DNA of 12,935 bases from Hungatella sp. UBA3402 (GTDB taxonomy: Bacteria > Bacillota > Clostridia > Lachnospirales > Lachnospiraceae). The position numbers and the translations under genes are program-made. The stretch lies in assembly GCA_002358555.1 (NCBI GenBank), contig DEPC01000104.1:775-13709 (forward strand), written 5' to 3'. Below are positions 1-6,951 of this stretch, one piece after another. The notes beneath the pieces are model-generated. The model did not search any database. It was given only the letters and a program-made list of their open reading frames with translations, and was not told the DNA's origin. The first letter of the stretch is position 1; every line of letters begins with the position of its first letter.

Positions 1-42
1 CTTATATCCCCATAGCTAAAGCTAGGGGCTTTACGGCGAATA
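1..42 (+). mobile_element. Probable right end of an IS200/IS605-type element
   Basis: An imperfect hairpin is visible: CCCCATAGCT (8-17), a two-base AA loop, then AGCTAGGGG (20-28), with one bulged A. It is followed by CTTTACGGCG. A short hairpin with a bulged base near the end is typical of the subterminal ends recognised by Y1 transposases of the IS200/IS605 family, and this end also resembles, from memory, clostridial TnpB-type elements. The kinase reading frame picks up immediately after it without an upstream start or ribosome binding site, which fits an insertion into that gene. The transposase or TnpB gene would lie left of the window, so this is an inference from a short end only. Confidence 0.45.
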
Positions 43-996
43 TTGGTAAATAATATTACAAATTTTTATTATTGGTGTGCTACTAGAGTTTTGACATTAG
101 ATAGAAAATATGCAAAAGAAATATTAAATAGTATTGGAATGACACAGGCAGTAACCGATAGAGAATGGGCAAAAATCGCTTTATCCTATCGCTGTGCTTC
201 CTTGACTGATGTTTTTTGGGTAAAACGTAAAAAGGAACATATTTCATTTAATGAAATAAATCTATATGAGAATCATCTCAATAATTCATTTATAGATATT
301 GCATTAAAAGGAAAACAATATACAGTACAAAATGAATATTTAGCTAAGGACTTATCAACAAATGGGTGTTTCCCTAAAGCATGGCAAAGAGTTTCAAATG
401 GTTTTAGATTGTTAAAAGATGGGGGAAATGATGCTGTAAACAGAGAATTATTAGCAAGTCAGATTTGTAGATGTTTTGATATTTCACAAGTCTTATATGA
501 GGAAGGTTATTTTGATGGAGAAAAGGTTACAGTAAGTGATAATATTACATCAAAAGATTATTCCATAGTTTCTATGGAGGCTTTTGAGATTTACTGTCAG
601 AATCATGATAGAGATATTCAAAAATATATTAAAAAACTTGACAAGCATAATTATTATATGATGAATATTATTGACTATCTTGTAGGAAATACGGATAGAC
701 ACTGGGGAAATTGGGGAGTTTTGGTTAATAATTCTAATAATAAGCTAGAATGTATTTATAAATTAATGGACTTTAATCAAGTATTTCATCAATATGATTC
801 TTTAGAGGGTGCAAACTGTCAAACTTTATTTGGAATAAGAGCTACACAAAGGCAAGCTGCTATAGAGGCGGTGAAAACGATAGGGCTTAATCAAAATAAA
901 GAAATAAAAAAAGAGATGTTTATAAATTTGCCTCAATATTATGATATGTTTATTAGAAGATTAGAGCTTTTAAAAAGTATAAAAGGACAGGTTTAA
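43..996 (+). CDS. HipA-like serine/threonine kinase, 5'-truncated
   Basis: The product resembles the C-terminal kinase domain of HipA-type proteins. Counting from the TTG at 43, NTDRHWGNWG (216-225) matches the HipA catalytic loop, with the catalytic Asp (D218) five residues before the metal-binding Asn (N223). LMDFN (241-245) supplies the second metal-binding Asp (D243), and LLK (123-125) may be the ATP-binding lysine. Family members I recall carry about 30-40 further residues before the first motif here, which begins at FYYW. The frame is open back to position 16 and runs into the IS-like end, and no ribosome binding site precedes the TTG. I therefore read it as a gene cut at its 5' end, possibly dead or expressed from the element. 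It is visibly more AT-rich than groEL or guaB, which suggests transfer. No HipB-like antitoxin is present. The function in this branch of the family is unknown. Confidence 0.7.
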   Translation: MVNNITNFYYWCATRVLTLDRKYAKEILNSIGMTQAVTDREWAKIALSYRCASLTDVFWVKRKKEHISFNEINLYENHLNNSFIDIALKGKQYTVQNEYLAKDLSTNGCFPKAWQRVSNGFRLLKDGGNDAVNRELLASQICRCFDISQVLYEEGYFDGEKVTVSDNITSKDYSIVSMEAFEIYCQNHDRDIQKYIKKLDKHNYYMMNIIDYLVGNTDRHWGNWGVLVNNSNNKLECIYKLMDFNQVFHQYDSLEGANCQTLFGIRATQRQAAIEAVKTIGLNQNKEIKKEMFINLPQYYDMFIRRLELLKSIKGQV

Positions 997-1135
997 CTTA
1001 ACCTGTTATGGCAGTTAAAAGTTGTAAGCAGAAGTAACGCACGGAAGAAAGCTCCTGTAGAGGCAGGGCTGTGGGGAAGCTAGTTTGCTGCGTTACTTCT
1101 TCCTACAATGTTTAACTAGCACAACAAGTTAAATT
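995..1135. repeat. 141-nt imperfect palindrome (possible MITE or structured RNA)
   Basis: The left arm (995-1041) and the reverse complement of the right arm (1089-1135) agree at 38 of 47 positions, with the innermost 12 (AGAAGTAACGCA) perfect. The central part is itself structured, with CCTG/CAGG around 1054-1067 and AGCT/AGCT flanking it. The element begins on the stop codon of the kinase gene and ends before the convergent 144-aa gene. Five of the nine arm mismatches are C/T or A/G types that become G-U pairs in a minus-strand transcript, so folding favours that strand. Family not recognised. Confidence 0.6.
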
Positions 1136-1159
1136 ACAGAAACATAAAAATAATAGGCC

Positions 1160-1187
1160 AAAAAAGGGCTGAAAAGAAAGTCTTTTC
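1160..1187 (-). terminator. Possible terminator of the 144-aa gene
   Basis: On the minus strand a 7-bp A/T-rich stem (1171-1187, 3-nt loop) is followed five bases later by six T's (1165-1160). The weak stem and the gap before the T-tract make this only a possibility. It lies about 50 nt past the stop codon of the minus-strand gene. Confidence 0.3.
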
Positions 1188-1235
1188 CATAGTTCTGAAA
1201 AATTATGAGGAATTTTCGACTAAAATCGTAAAACC

Positions 1236-1670
1236 TTATATTATATCTTCTTCAATAACTGTGGTAGCTATATCTTTTATTGTCTCTTCGGTTTTTTCGG
1301 CGGCATCAGCAAGAGTTTCCTTTACCTCTTGAGCTGCCTGTGAGACGGTTTCTTTCGCTTGGGCAGCCACATCTTCTGCTTTTTGGGCAGCAGCTTCCAT
1401 GGCTTCTGTGCCAGTTTCCTTTATATCTTCACTCATTTCTTTTAAAGAAGAAGCTTCCTTTTTCTCTCCAAGTGGGACATAATTGCGGTGTATCTCTGTC
1501 TCATGGGAAGAAGTCTCATCAAAGTTGTCATCATCGCCTTCAAAATCATGGAAATCCTCATCTAGCTCTGCATGAAAGGAACGATATTTCAAAAAGTAAG
1601 ATATTCCAGCAGCAATGGCTGTGGAGATAGCTGTCAGAACAAGGAATTTACCGATATTTTTCTTTGTCAT
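1236..1670 (-). CDS. Small acidic protein with N-terminal membrane anchor
   Basis: A 144-aa protein of unknown function. It has a short basic start (MTKKN) followed by one hydrophobic segment (about residues 8-27) that could be a membrane anchor or uncleaved signal. Next is a very acidic, low-complexity stretch rich in D, E and F (about 35-55), and then a long Ala/Glu/Lys-rich amphipathic helix (about 75-140) with repeated AAQKAEDVA- and VKETLADAAEKT-like runs. The helix recalls YtxH-like or LEA/apolipoprotein-type stress proteins, but that similarity may only reflect composition. The ATG at 1670 is supported by AGGAGA at 1681-1686, ten bases upstream. The gene has its own promoter and is divergent from groES. 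No catalytic motif is visible. Confidence 0.75.
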   Translation of the reverse strand: MTKKNIGKFLVLTAISTAIAAGISYFLKYRSFHAELDEDFHDFEGDDDNFDETSSHETEIHRNYVPLGEKKEASSLKEMSEDIKETGTEAMEAAAQKAEDVAAQAKETVSQAAQEVKETLADAAEKTEETIKDIATTVIEEDII

Positions 1671-1692
1671 GGTTGAATGCTCTCCTTTCTGT

Positions 1693-1746
1693 GTGAATAC
1701 ATCGTATCTTTGTACTGAATTGGTTAATACAGTTATCCGTATTCAC
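1693..1746 (-). promoter_or_regulatory. Hairpin in mRNA leader of the 144-aa gene
   Basis: GTGAATAC (1693-1700) and GTATTCAC (1739-1746) form a perfect 8-bp stem. A nested ACTG/CAGT pair lies inside. From the predicted start point near 1750, this hairpin would begin almost at the 5' end of the mRNA and finish six bases before the AGGAGA site, so it could stabilise the message or influence translation. Confidence 0.45.
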
Positions 1747-1756
1747 GTATAGATAG

Positions 1757-1785
1757 ATTGTAGCAGAAAATTTATGTTGTGGCAA
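1757..1785 (-). promoter_or_regulatory. SigA promoter of the 144-aa gene
   Basis: Read on the minus strand: -35 TTGCCA (1785-1780), 17-bp spacer, -10 TACAAT (1762-1757) preceded by TGC, an extended -10 element. It is about 90 bp upstream of the ATG. Confidence 0.7.
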
Positions 1786-1921
1786 CTGTTCGTTTTTGTT
1801 TTTCATCTATGGTTTCTGTGCCTGCATAAATTTATTGTAATACCATTATCTCAAAAAAGAAAGGTATATATTTAAAAATTTTTTATAAAATAGAAAAAGG
1901 ACCTGGAAAAATTTGAAAAAA

Positions 1922-1948
1922 TTAGCACTCACCCCTTGACAGTGCTAA
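1922..1948. promoter_or_regulatory. CIRCE operator (HrcA binding site)
   Basis: TTAGCACTC (1922-1930), a 9-bp spacer, then CAGTGCTAA (1940-1948). The CIRCE consensus is TTAGCACTC-N9-GAGTGCTAA, so 17 of 18 arm positions match; the one change is the first G of the right arm. It overlaps the groES -35 box, so HrcA binding would block RNA polymerase. hrcA itself is not in the window. Confidence 0.95.
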
Positions 1949-1964
1949 CAAAGGGTGTTATAAC
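1936..1964 (+). promoter_or_regulatory. SigA promoter of groES-groEL
   Basis: TTGACA (1936-1941), 17-bp spacer, TATAAC (1959-1964). The -35 box sits inside CIRCE. The start point should be near 1971, giving a leader of about 65 nt. Confidence 0.9.
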
Positions 1965-2036
1965 ATTGGTGTGGAAGAAAAGAAGTTACTGATAAAACAT
2001 AAGTTAAAAAAAGAGCATTGCAAGGAGGAATCATAT

Positions 2037-2321
2037 ATGAAATTAGCACCATTATTTGACAGAGTTGTATTAAAGCAATTGGTTGCAGAAGAAACTACAA
2101 AGTCTGGTATCGTACTTCCAGGACAGGCTAAGGAGAAACCTCAGCAGGCAGAGGTTATTGCAGTAGGACCAGGCGGAGTAGTCGAGGGCAAGGAGATTAC
2201 TATGCAGGTAAAAGTTGGTGATAAAGTAATCTTTTCTAAGTATTCTGGAACAGAAGTGGAAGTAGATGAAGAAAAATATGTGATTGTTAAGCAGAATGAC
2301 ATTTTAGCTGTAATTGAGTAG
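2037..2321 (+). CDS. groES: Co-chaperonin GroES (Hsp10)
   Basis: A 94-aa protein, the usual GroES length. It forms the heptameric lid of the cytoplasmic GroEL chamber and controls release of folding substrates. The family start (KLAPLFDRVVLKQ), the mobile loop that binds GroEL (ETTKSGIVLPGQAKEKPQ, about residues 19-36) and the closing NDILAVIE are all clear. The ATG at 2037 is chosen because AAGGAGG (2022-2028) lies eight bases upstream. An in-frame GTG at 1971 would add 22 charged residues that GroES does not have, and it coincides with the predicted transcription start, so it cannot be used. The gene is first in a two-gene operon with groEL, 155 bp upstream of it, and should be heat-inducible through CIRCE/HrcA. 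Confidence 0.97.
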   Translation: MKLAPLFDRVVLKQLVAEETTKSGIVLPGQAKEKPQQAEVIAVGPGGVVEGKEITMQVKVGDKVIFSKYSGTEVEVDEEKYVIVKQNDILAVIE

Positions 2322-2476
2322 GATAGATATCCATTGAATTTGTATAAGTTTTAACTGTAGAAGGTGTCAAGCACACAAAGGGACAAGAACTATACAGACA
2401 GGTGATGGCATGTAAGTAATAGATACGTCAGTAGCCTGGATTGATTGAGATTAAAAGAAACTGGAGGAATTGAATC

Positions 2477-4099
2477 ATGGCAAAGGAAATTAAATATGGT
2501 GTAGAGGCAAGAAAGGCCTTAGAGTCTGGTGTAAACCAATTGGCAGATACTGTTCGTGTTACTTTAGGACCAAAAGGAAGAAATGTAGTATTGGATAAGT
2601 CCTTTGGAGCACCTCTTATTACAAATGATGGTGTTACCATTGCAAAAGAGATTGAACTGGAAGATGCATTTGAGAACATGGGTGCACAGTTGGTAAAAGA
2701 AGTTGCTACCAAGACAAATGATGTAGCAGGCGATGGAACTACCACAGCTACTGTTCTGGCTCAGGCAATGATAAATGAAGGAATGAAGAACTTAGCAGCA
2801 GGTGCCAATCCTATTGTATTAAGAAAGGGCATGAAGAAGGCAACTGATGTGGCAGTAGAGGCGATTGCTAAGATGAGCCAGCCTATTAACGGCAAAGACC
2901 AGATTGCAAGAGTAGCAGCAATTTCTGCTTCCAGTGATGAAGTTGGTGAGATGGTAGCGGATGCGATGGAGAAGGTTTCTAATGATGGTGTCATTACGAT
3001 TGAAGAATCCAAGACCATGAAGACAGAACTCGACCTGGTAGAAGGTATGCAGTTTGACAGAGGTTATGTATCTGCCTATATGTGCACAGATATGGATAAG
3101 ATGGAAGCCAACTTAGAGACTCCATATATTTTGATTACTGACAAAAAGATTGCCAATATCCAAGAGATTCTTCCTCTGTTAGAGCAGATTGTTCAGTCTG
3201 GCGCAAGACTTTTGATTATTGCAGAAGATGTAGAAGGCGAGGCTCTGACCACTCTGATTGTAAATAAACTGAGAGGAACCTTCAATGTAGTTGCTGTAAA
3301 GGCTCCAGGCTATGGCGACAGAAGAAAAGAGATGCTTCAGGATATTGCAGTTTTGACCGGAGGTACTGTAATTTCTAGTGACCTTGGCTTAGAGTTAAAA
3401 GACGTGACTTTGGACCAGTTGGGACATGCAAAATCGGTTAAGGTTCAGAAAGAGAATACCGTGATTGTAGACGGAGAAGGCGAAAAGTCTGAAATCAATG
3501 CAAGGATTGCACAGATTAGGGCACAGATAGAGGAAACTACTTCCGACTTTGACAGAGAGAAGTTGCAGGAGAGACTTGCAAAGCTTGCAGGTGGAGTAGC
3601 AGTAATCCGTGTAGGCGCAGCTACAGAGACTGAGATGAAAGAAGCAAAACTGCGTATGGAAGATGCTTTGGCAGCTACCAGAGCAGCAGTAGAAGAAGGT
3701 ATTGTAGCAGGAGGCGGTTCTGTATATATTCATGCTATGGAGGAAGTATCTAAGCTGCTTCCAGGATTAGAAGGTGATGAGCAGACAGGTGCAAAGATTA
3801 TCTTAAAGGCTTTAGAGGCTCCACTGTATCATATTGCTGCCAATGCAGGATTGGAAGGCTCCGTGATTATAAACAAAGTAAAAGAGTCTCCCGCAGGAAC
3901 TGGATTTGATGCTTATAAAGAAGAATATGTCAATATGATTGATGCTGGTATCTTGGACCCTGTAAAAGTAACCAGAAGTGCATTACAGAATGCCACCAGT
4001 ATTGCTTCAACATTGTTGACAACAGAGTCTGTTGTTGCTAATATTAAAGAAGAAACTCCAGCCATGCCAGCCGGCGGCGGTATGGGGGGAATGATGTAA
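2477..4099 (+). CDS. groEL: Chaperonin GroEL (Hsp60)
   Basis: A 540-aa protein, the full family length. It is the ATP-driven double-ring chaperonin of the cytoplasm. Visible family features are TLGPKGRNVVLD (29-40), the ATP-binding GDGTTTATVLAQ (85-96) with D86 in the nucleotide site, and RMEDALAATRAAVEEG (393-408), where D396 corresponds to the ATP-hydrolysing Asp398 of E. coli. AGGGSVY (411-417) follows, and the Gly/Met-rich tail ends in GGGMGGMM. TGGAGGA (2462-2468) lies eight bases before the ATG. The 155-bp gap after groES holds no visible terminator or convincing promoter, so the pair is most simply one CIRCE-controlled operon. No truncation or missing key residue was seen. Confidence 0.98.
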   Translation: MAKEIKYGVEARKALESGVNQLADTVRVTLGPKGRNVVLDKSFGAPLITNDGVTIAKEIELEDAFENMGAQLVKEVATKTNDVAGDGTTTATVLAQAMINEGMKNLAAGANPIVLRKGMKKATDVAVEAIAKMSQPINGKDQIARVAAISASSDEVGEMVADAMEKVSNDGVITIEESKTMKTELDLVEGMQFDRGYVSAYMCTDMDKMEANLETPYILITDKKIANIQEILPLLEQIVQSGARLLIIAEDVEGEALTTLIVNKLRGTFNVVAVKAPGYGDRRKEMLQDIAVLTGGTVISSDLGLELKDVTLDQLGHAKSVKVQKENTVIVDGEGEKSEINARIAQIRAQIEETTSDFDREKLQERLAKLAGGVAVIRVGAATETEMKEAKLRMEDALAATRAAVEEGIVAGGGSVYIHAMEEVSKLLPGLEGDEQTGAKIILKALEAPLYHIAANAGLEGSVIINKVKESPAGTGFDAYKEEYVNMIDAGILDPVKVTRSALQNATSIASTLLTTESVVANIKEETPAMPAGGGMGGMM

Positions 4100-4153
4100 G
4101 CAAAGCAGCGACAGAGAAATTCTTTTAGAAGAATATCTTTAAAAGATTAGGGG

Positions 4154-4187
4154 GGAGAATGCCATGCTTGCATGGTGTTCTCCTTTT
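4154..4187 (+). terminator. Intrinsic terminator of groES-groEL
   Basis: A 13-bp stem (GGAGAATGCCATG with CATGGTGTTCTCC, two G-U pairs) with a CTTG loop, followed by TTTT. It lies 55 nt after the groEL stop. Confidence 0.9.
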
Positions 4188-4284
4188 ATGCGTAGTTCCA
4201 TGCAGTAGAGGAAATTTATTTTATCCGTTTCCAGAGGTTTTGGCGAAATAGGCTCTCAAAAAACAAAGAAAGGAAAGACCTTCC

Positions 4285-4782
4285 ATGAATGATTCTTATG
4301 CAGAATGGCTGGTAAAACGCAAAGCTCCAGCTCATAACATGATTATCAAAGCACTATTGATTGTTCTCTGTATCATCAGTGGCTTTATGGCTTTAACTAC
4401 TATGTTTGGCATTGTAATTTTAACTGCGGTAGGCGCAGCGACCTATTTTATTTTCCAGAACTTAAATTTGGAATTTGAGTATCTAATTGTCAATGACCAG
4501 ATTACCATTGATAAGATTATGGGAAAAGCCAGAAGAAAGAAAGCATGGGAAGGAACCTTGGGAGAAGTACAAGTCATTGCTCCTCTGGATTCCTATATGC
4601 TAAAAGATTATGAAAAGCCCAATATGAAAGTCTTGGATTTTGGCTCCCATACCCAAGGGGCAAAAGTGTATGGCATGATTCACCAAGGGGAGGGTGGTCA
4701 GATATCAAAGATTATCTTTGAACCAAATGAAAAAATTTTGCAGCATATTAGACAGCGTACCCCAAGAAAAATAATTCTTTGA
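4285..4782 (+). CDS. Small membrane protein, unknown function (DUF6106-like)
   Basis: A 165-aa protein. Residues about 17-58 are strongly hydrophobic and read as two closely spaced transmembrane helices. A soluble domain of about 105 residues follows, with alternating short strands (FEYLIVNDQITIDKIMGK, then KKAWEGTLGEVQVIAPLD), a layout like membrane-tethered PH-type domains. From memory it resembles a clostridial family labelled DUF6106, which has no assigned role; I cannot confirm this. The ATG at 4285 follows an AAGGAAAG ribosome binding site. The gene lies after the groEL terminator, so it is transcribed separately, and before the guaB promoter. No enzymatic motif is visible. Confidence 0.75.
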   Translation: MNDSYAEWLVKRKAPAHNMIIKALLIVLCIISGFMALTTMFGIVILTAVGAATYFIFQNLNLEFEYLIVNDQITIDKIMGKARRKKAWEGTLGEVQVIAPLDSYMLKDYEKPNMKVLDFGSHTQGAKVYGMIHQGEGGQISKIIFEPNEKILQHIRQRTPRKIIL

Positions 4783-4790
4783 GATATTAT

Positions 4791-4830
4791 AGCCGTTTTC
4801 AATCCTGTTCTTAGGATTTTTGAAGCGGCT
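4791..4830 (+). terminator. Hairpin after the membrane-protein gene
   Basis: AGCCG (4791-4795) pairs with CGGCT (4826-4830). Inside it, TTCAA/TTGAA and TCCT/AGGA pair with small bulges. No T-tract follows on the plus strand, so it is a poor intrinsic terminator and may act only as an mRNA 3' stabiliser. On the minus strand it would be preceded by T's rather than followed by them. Confidence 0.35.
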
Positions 4831-4842
4831 TAAAAAATATAT

Positions 4843-4871
4843 TTGACAACCCCCATTAAATTTGCTATATT
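4843..4871 (+). promoter_or_regulatory. SigA promoter of guaB
   Basis: TTGACA (4843-4848), 17-bp spacer, TATATT (4866-4871). The predicted start near 4878 gives an mRNA leader of about 124 nt, which contains the palindrome at 4897-4971. Confidence 0.88.
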
Positions 4872-4896
4872 AAGTTACCAAATACTATCAATATAA

Positions 4897-4971
4897 TAGG
4901 TAATTGCGAAACACAAAGTCGTAGAACTATTCTGACAATATCAGCAAAGTTTTGAGTTTCGCAATTACCTA
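4897..4971. repeat. Perfect 16-bp palindrome in the guaB leader
   Basis: TAGGTAATTGCGAAAC (4897-4912) and its exact reverse complement (4956-4971) enclose a 43-nt centre. The centre contains two smaller hairpins: AGAA/TTCT near 4923-4933 and CTGA/TCAG near 4932-4944, which cannot form fully at the same time. The element fills most of the guaB 5' leader and ends 15 nt before the AGAGAGG ribosome binding site. It does not match the purine riboswitch core. It could be a small palindromic mobile repeat or a leader regulator. Confidence 0.7.
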
Positions 4972-5001
4972 TATAAAAATTAAGAGAGAGAGGAAAATTT
5001 C

Positions 5002-6456
5002 ATGGGTACAATTATCGGTGAAGGCATTACATTTGACGACGTGCTGTTGGTTCCTGCTTATTCAGAAGTAATACCGAATCAAGTTGATTTAACCACTTAT
5101 CTGACAAAAAAAATCAAGCTTAATATTCCTTTAATGAGTGCTGGTATGGATACAGTGACTGAGTATCGCATGGCGATTGCTATGGCCAGGCAGGGAGGGA
5201 TTGGCATTATTCATAAAAATATGTCGATTGAAGCTCAGGCAGAAGAGGTGGATAAGGTAAAGCGTTCAGAGAATGGTGTTATCACAGACCCATTTTATCT
5301 CTCTCCAGAACATACATTAAAAGATGCCGACGAGCTGATGGCTAAATTCCGTATTTCAGGAGTTCCCATTACAGAAGGAAAAAAGCTAGTGGGAATCATT
5401 ACAAACCGAGATTTAAAATTTGAAGAGGATTTTTCCAAAAAAATTAAAGAATGTATGACTAGCAAGAATCTGGTGACAGCAGGGGAAAATATCACCATGG
5501 TTGAGGCTAAGAACATTCTGGCTAAAGCAAGAGTCGAGAAACTTCCGATTGTTGATAAAGATTTTAACTTAAAAGGTCTTATTACCATCAAGGATATTGA
5601 AAAGCAAATCAAATACCCTAATTCTGCAAAGGATTCTCAAGGAAGACTGTTATGTGGAGCCGCTGTAGGGATTACTGCAAATGTACTGGAGCGAGTGGAA
5701 GCTCTCATGAAAGCTCATGTAGATGTGGTAGTTTTGGATTCAGCTCATGGACATTCTGCCAATGTAATCCGTTGTGTAAAGATGATTAAAGAGGCATTTC
5801 CCGAATTACAGGTAATTGCAGGCAATGTAGCTACGGGGGAAGCGACAAAAGCTTTGATTGAGGCTGGGGTGGATGCAGTAAAAGTAGGCATTGGACCTGG
5901 TTCTATCTGTACAACTCGTGTAGTTGCAGGGATTGGCGTTCCACAGATTAGTGCGATTATGGACTGCTATGCTGTGGCAAAGGAATATAATATTCCTATT
6001 ATTGCAGATGGTGGTATCAAATATTCTGGCGATATCACTAAGGCGATTGCAGCAGGTGGAAGTGTATGCATGATGGGAAGCATGTTTGCGGGATGTGATG
6101 AGAGTCCAGGGTCTTATGAGCTGTATCAAGGAAGGAAATATAAGGTATACCGAGGTATGGGTTCTATTGCCGCTATGGAGAACGGAAGTAAAGACCGCTA
6201 TTTCCAGACAGATGCTAAGAAATTGGTTCCAGAAGGGGTAGAAGGTCGTGTGGCATACAAAGGAATGGTAGAAGACACGGTATTCCAGATGTTGGGAGGA
6301 CTGCGTTCTGGAATGGGATATTGTGGGGCAGCAGATATTAAGACATTGCAAGAAAATGGAAAGTTCGTAAAGATTTCTGCTGCTTCTTTAAAAGAAAGCC
6401 ATCCTCATGATATCCATATTACCAAGGAGGCACCTAACTATAGTGTAGATGAATGA
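5002..6456 (+). CDS. guaB: Inosine-5'-monophosphate dehydrogenase
   Basis: A 484-aa protein of normal bacterial length. It oxidises IMP to XMP with NAD+, the committed step of GMP synthesis, in the cytosol. The N-terminal ITFDDVLLVPAYSEV (9-23) and LMSAGMDTVTE (44-54) open the TIM barrel. A CBS-domain pair (about 95-205), with RISGVPI and KARVEKLPIVD, interrupts it as in other GuaB proteins. GIGPGSICTTR (297-306) carries the catalytic Cys303. IADGGIKYSGDI (334-345) binds the phosphate, and EGVEGRVAYKG (411-421) is the mobile flap. The ATG at 5002 has AGAGAGG eight bases upstream. The gene has its own strong promoter and a structured leader. No terminator is obvious before the next gene, so some read-through is likely. 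Confidence 0.97.
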   Translation: MGTIIGEGITFDDVLLVPAYSEVIPNQVDLTTYLTKKIKLNIPLMSAGMDTVTEYRMAIAMARQGGIGIIHKNMSIEAQAEEVDKVKRSENGVITDPFYLSPEHTLKDADELMAKFRISGVPITEGKKLVGIITNRDLKFEEDFSKKIKECMTSKNLVTAGENITMVEAKNILAKARVEKLPIVDKDFNLKGLITIKDIEKQIKYPNSAKDSQGRLLCGAAVGITANVLERVEALMKAHVDVVVLDSAHGHSANVIRCVKMIKEAFPELQVIAGNVATGEATKALIEAGVDAVKVGIGPGSICTTRVVAGIGVPQISAIMDCYAVAKEYNIPIIADGGIKYSGDITKAIAAGGSVCMMGSMFAGCDESPGSYELYQGRKYKVYRGMGSIAAMENGSKDRYFQTDAKKLVPEGVEGRVAYKGMVEDTVFQMLGGLRSGMGYCGAADIKTLQENGKFVKISAASLKESHPHDIHITKEAPNYSVDE

Positions 6457-6499
6457 TTACTGCATATAACACATAAGCTTTATAAAAGGAAAAGTGTCA

Positions 6500-6946
6500 A
6501 TGGGTCATAATATAAGAGCTATTATTGGAACACATAAGTCTATCCAGAAATTGACGAATGATTGGGTTCGTGCAAAAGAAATCGAATTATTACAAGGATA
6601 TGGAATGGTATTTTTGACAGATGGGCTTCTAGATGATATTGCAGAAGTATTAGAAATTTCTGATGATTTTTGTTGCTCTGAGCTTGATTATTTTACTAAG
6701 ACGGCTGTTCAACTTTTAGAGATATACTCCTTTCACACGAAATTAGCCTATATAGAAACAGATTATTTCGGCGGTATCGGAACACAAGGAGGCGTTCTCT
6801 ATAAAAATGGACAAATCTGTAGGAAGCCACATAGCGGAGATGGAACAATAAACTTGCTATTAAGGGAACTTGGTGTTTGGTGTGCTCCTACCAAAGATGA
6901 ATTTGATAGTTTAAACTTGGGAATCTATCGCGAAATGCCTGAGTAA
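6500..6946 (+). CDS. Conserved-looking hypothetical protein, possibly immunity-like
   Basis: A 148-aa soluble protein that I cannot assign with confidence. It starts MGHNIRAIIGTH, has an amphipathic central region, and contains an aromatic/glycine-rich stretch, AYIETDYFGGIGTQGGVLY (about 89-107). It ends in LLRELGVWCAPTKDEFDSLNLG. The small size, acidic character and isolation recall stand-alone immunity proteins of polymorphic toxin systems, but no toxin gene is nearby and this is a loose guess. The ATG at 6500 is preferred because AGGA (6487-6490) is nine bases upstream; an in-frame GTG at 6494 lies only three bases from that site. It follows guaB by 43 bp and may be expressed by guaB read-through. 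Confidence 0.7.
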   Translation: MGHNIRAIIGTHKSIQKLTNDWVRAKEIELLQGYGMVFLTDGLLDDIAEVLEISDDFCCSELDYFTKTAVQLLEIYSFHTKLAYIETDYFGGIGTQGGVLYKNGQICRKPHSGDGTINLLLRELGVWCAPTKDEFDSLNLGIYREMPE

Positions 6947-6951
6947 TTTGA

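Noticed and set aside
1280..1630. Plus-strand open frame of 116 codons
   Set aside because: It is the antisense of the 144-aa gene, with a biased Leu/Pro/Gln/His composition and no ribosome binding site.
1971..2036. GTG start that would extend GroES by 22 residues
   Set aside because: It coincides with the predicted transcription start, the extension is not found in GroES, and the ATG at 2037 has a perfect AAGGAGG site.
2322..2476. Separate promoter or regulator in the groES-groEL gap
   Set aside because: The 155-bp gap is long, but no pair of -35/-10 boxes at proper spacing and no strong hairpin was found.
4897..4971. Purine or other known riboswitch in the guaB leader
   Set aside because: The conserved core sequences of purine, PRPP or ppGpp-type switches were not visible; only the palindrome is.
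5806..6351. Minus-strand open frame of 181 codons inside guaB, and similar frames inside groEL
   Set aside because: The composition is rich in Cys, His and Ser, as expected for antisense of a conserved gene; there is no ribosome binding site and the sense genes are complete.
6494..6499. GTG start two codons before the ATG of the 148-aa gene
   Set aside because: Only three bases separate it from the AGGA site; the ATG at 6500 has normal spacing.
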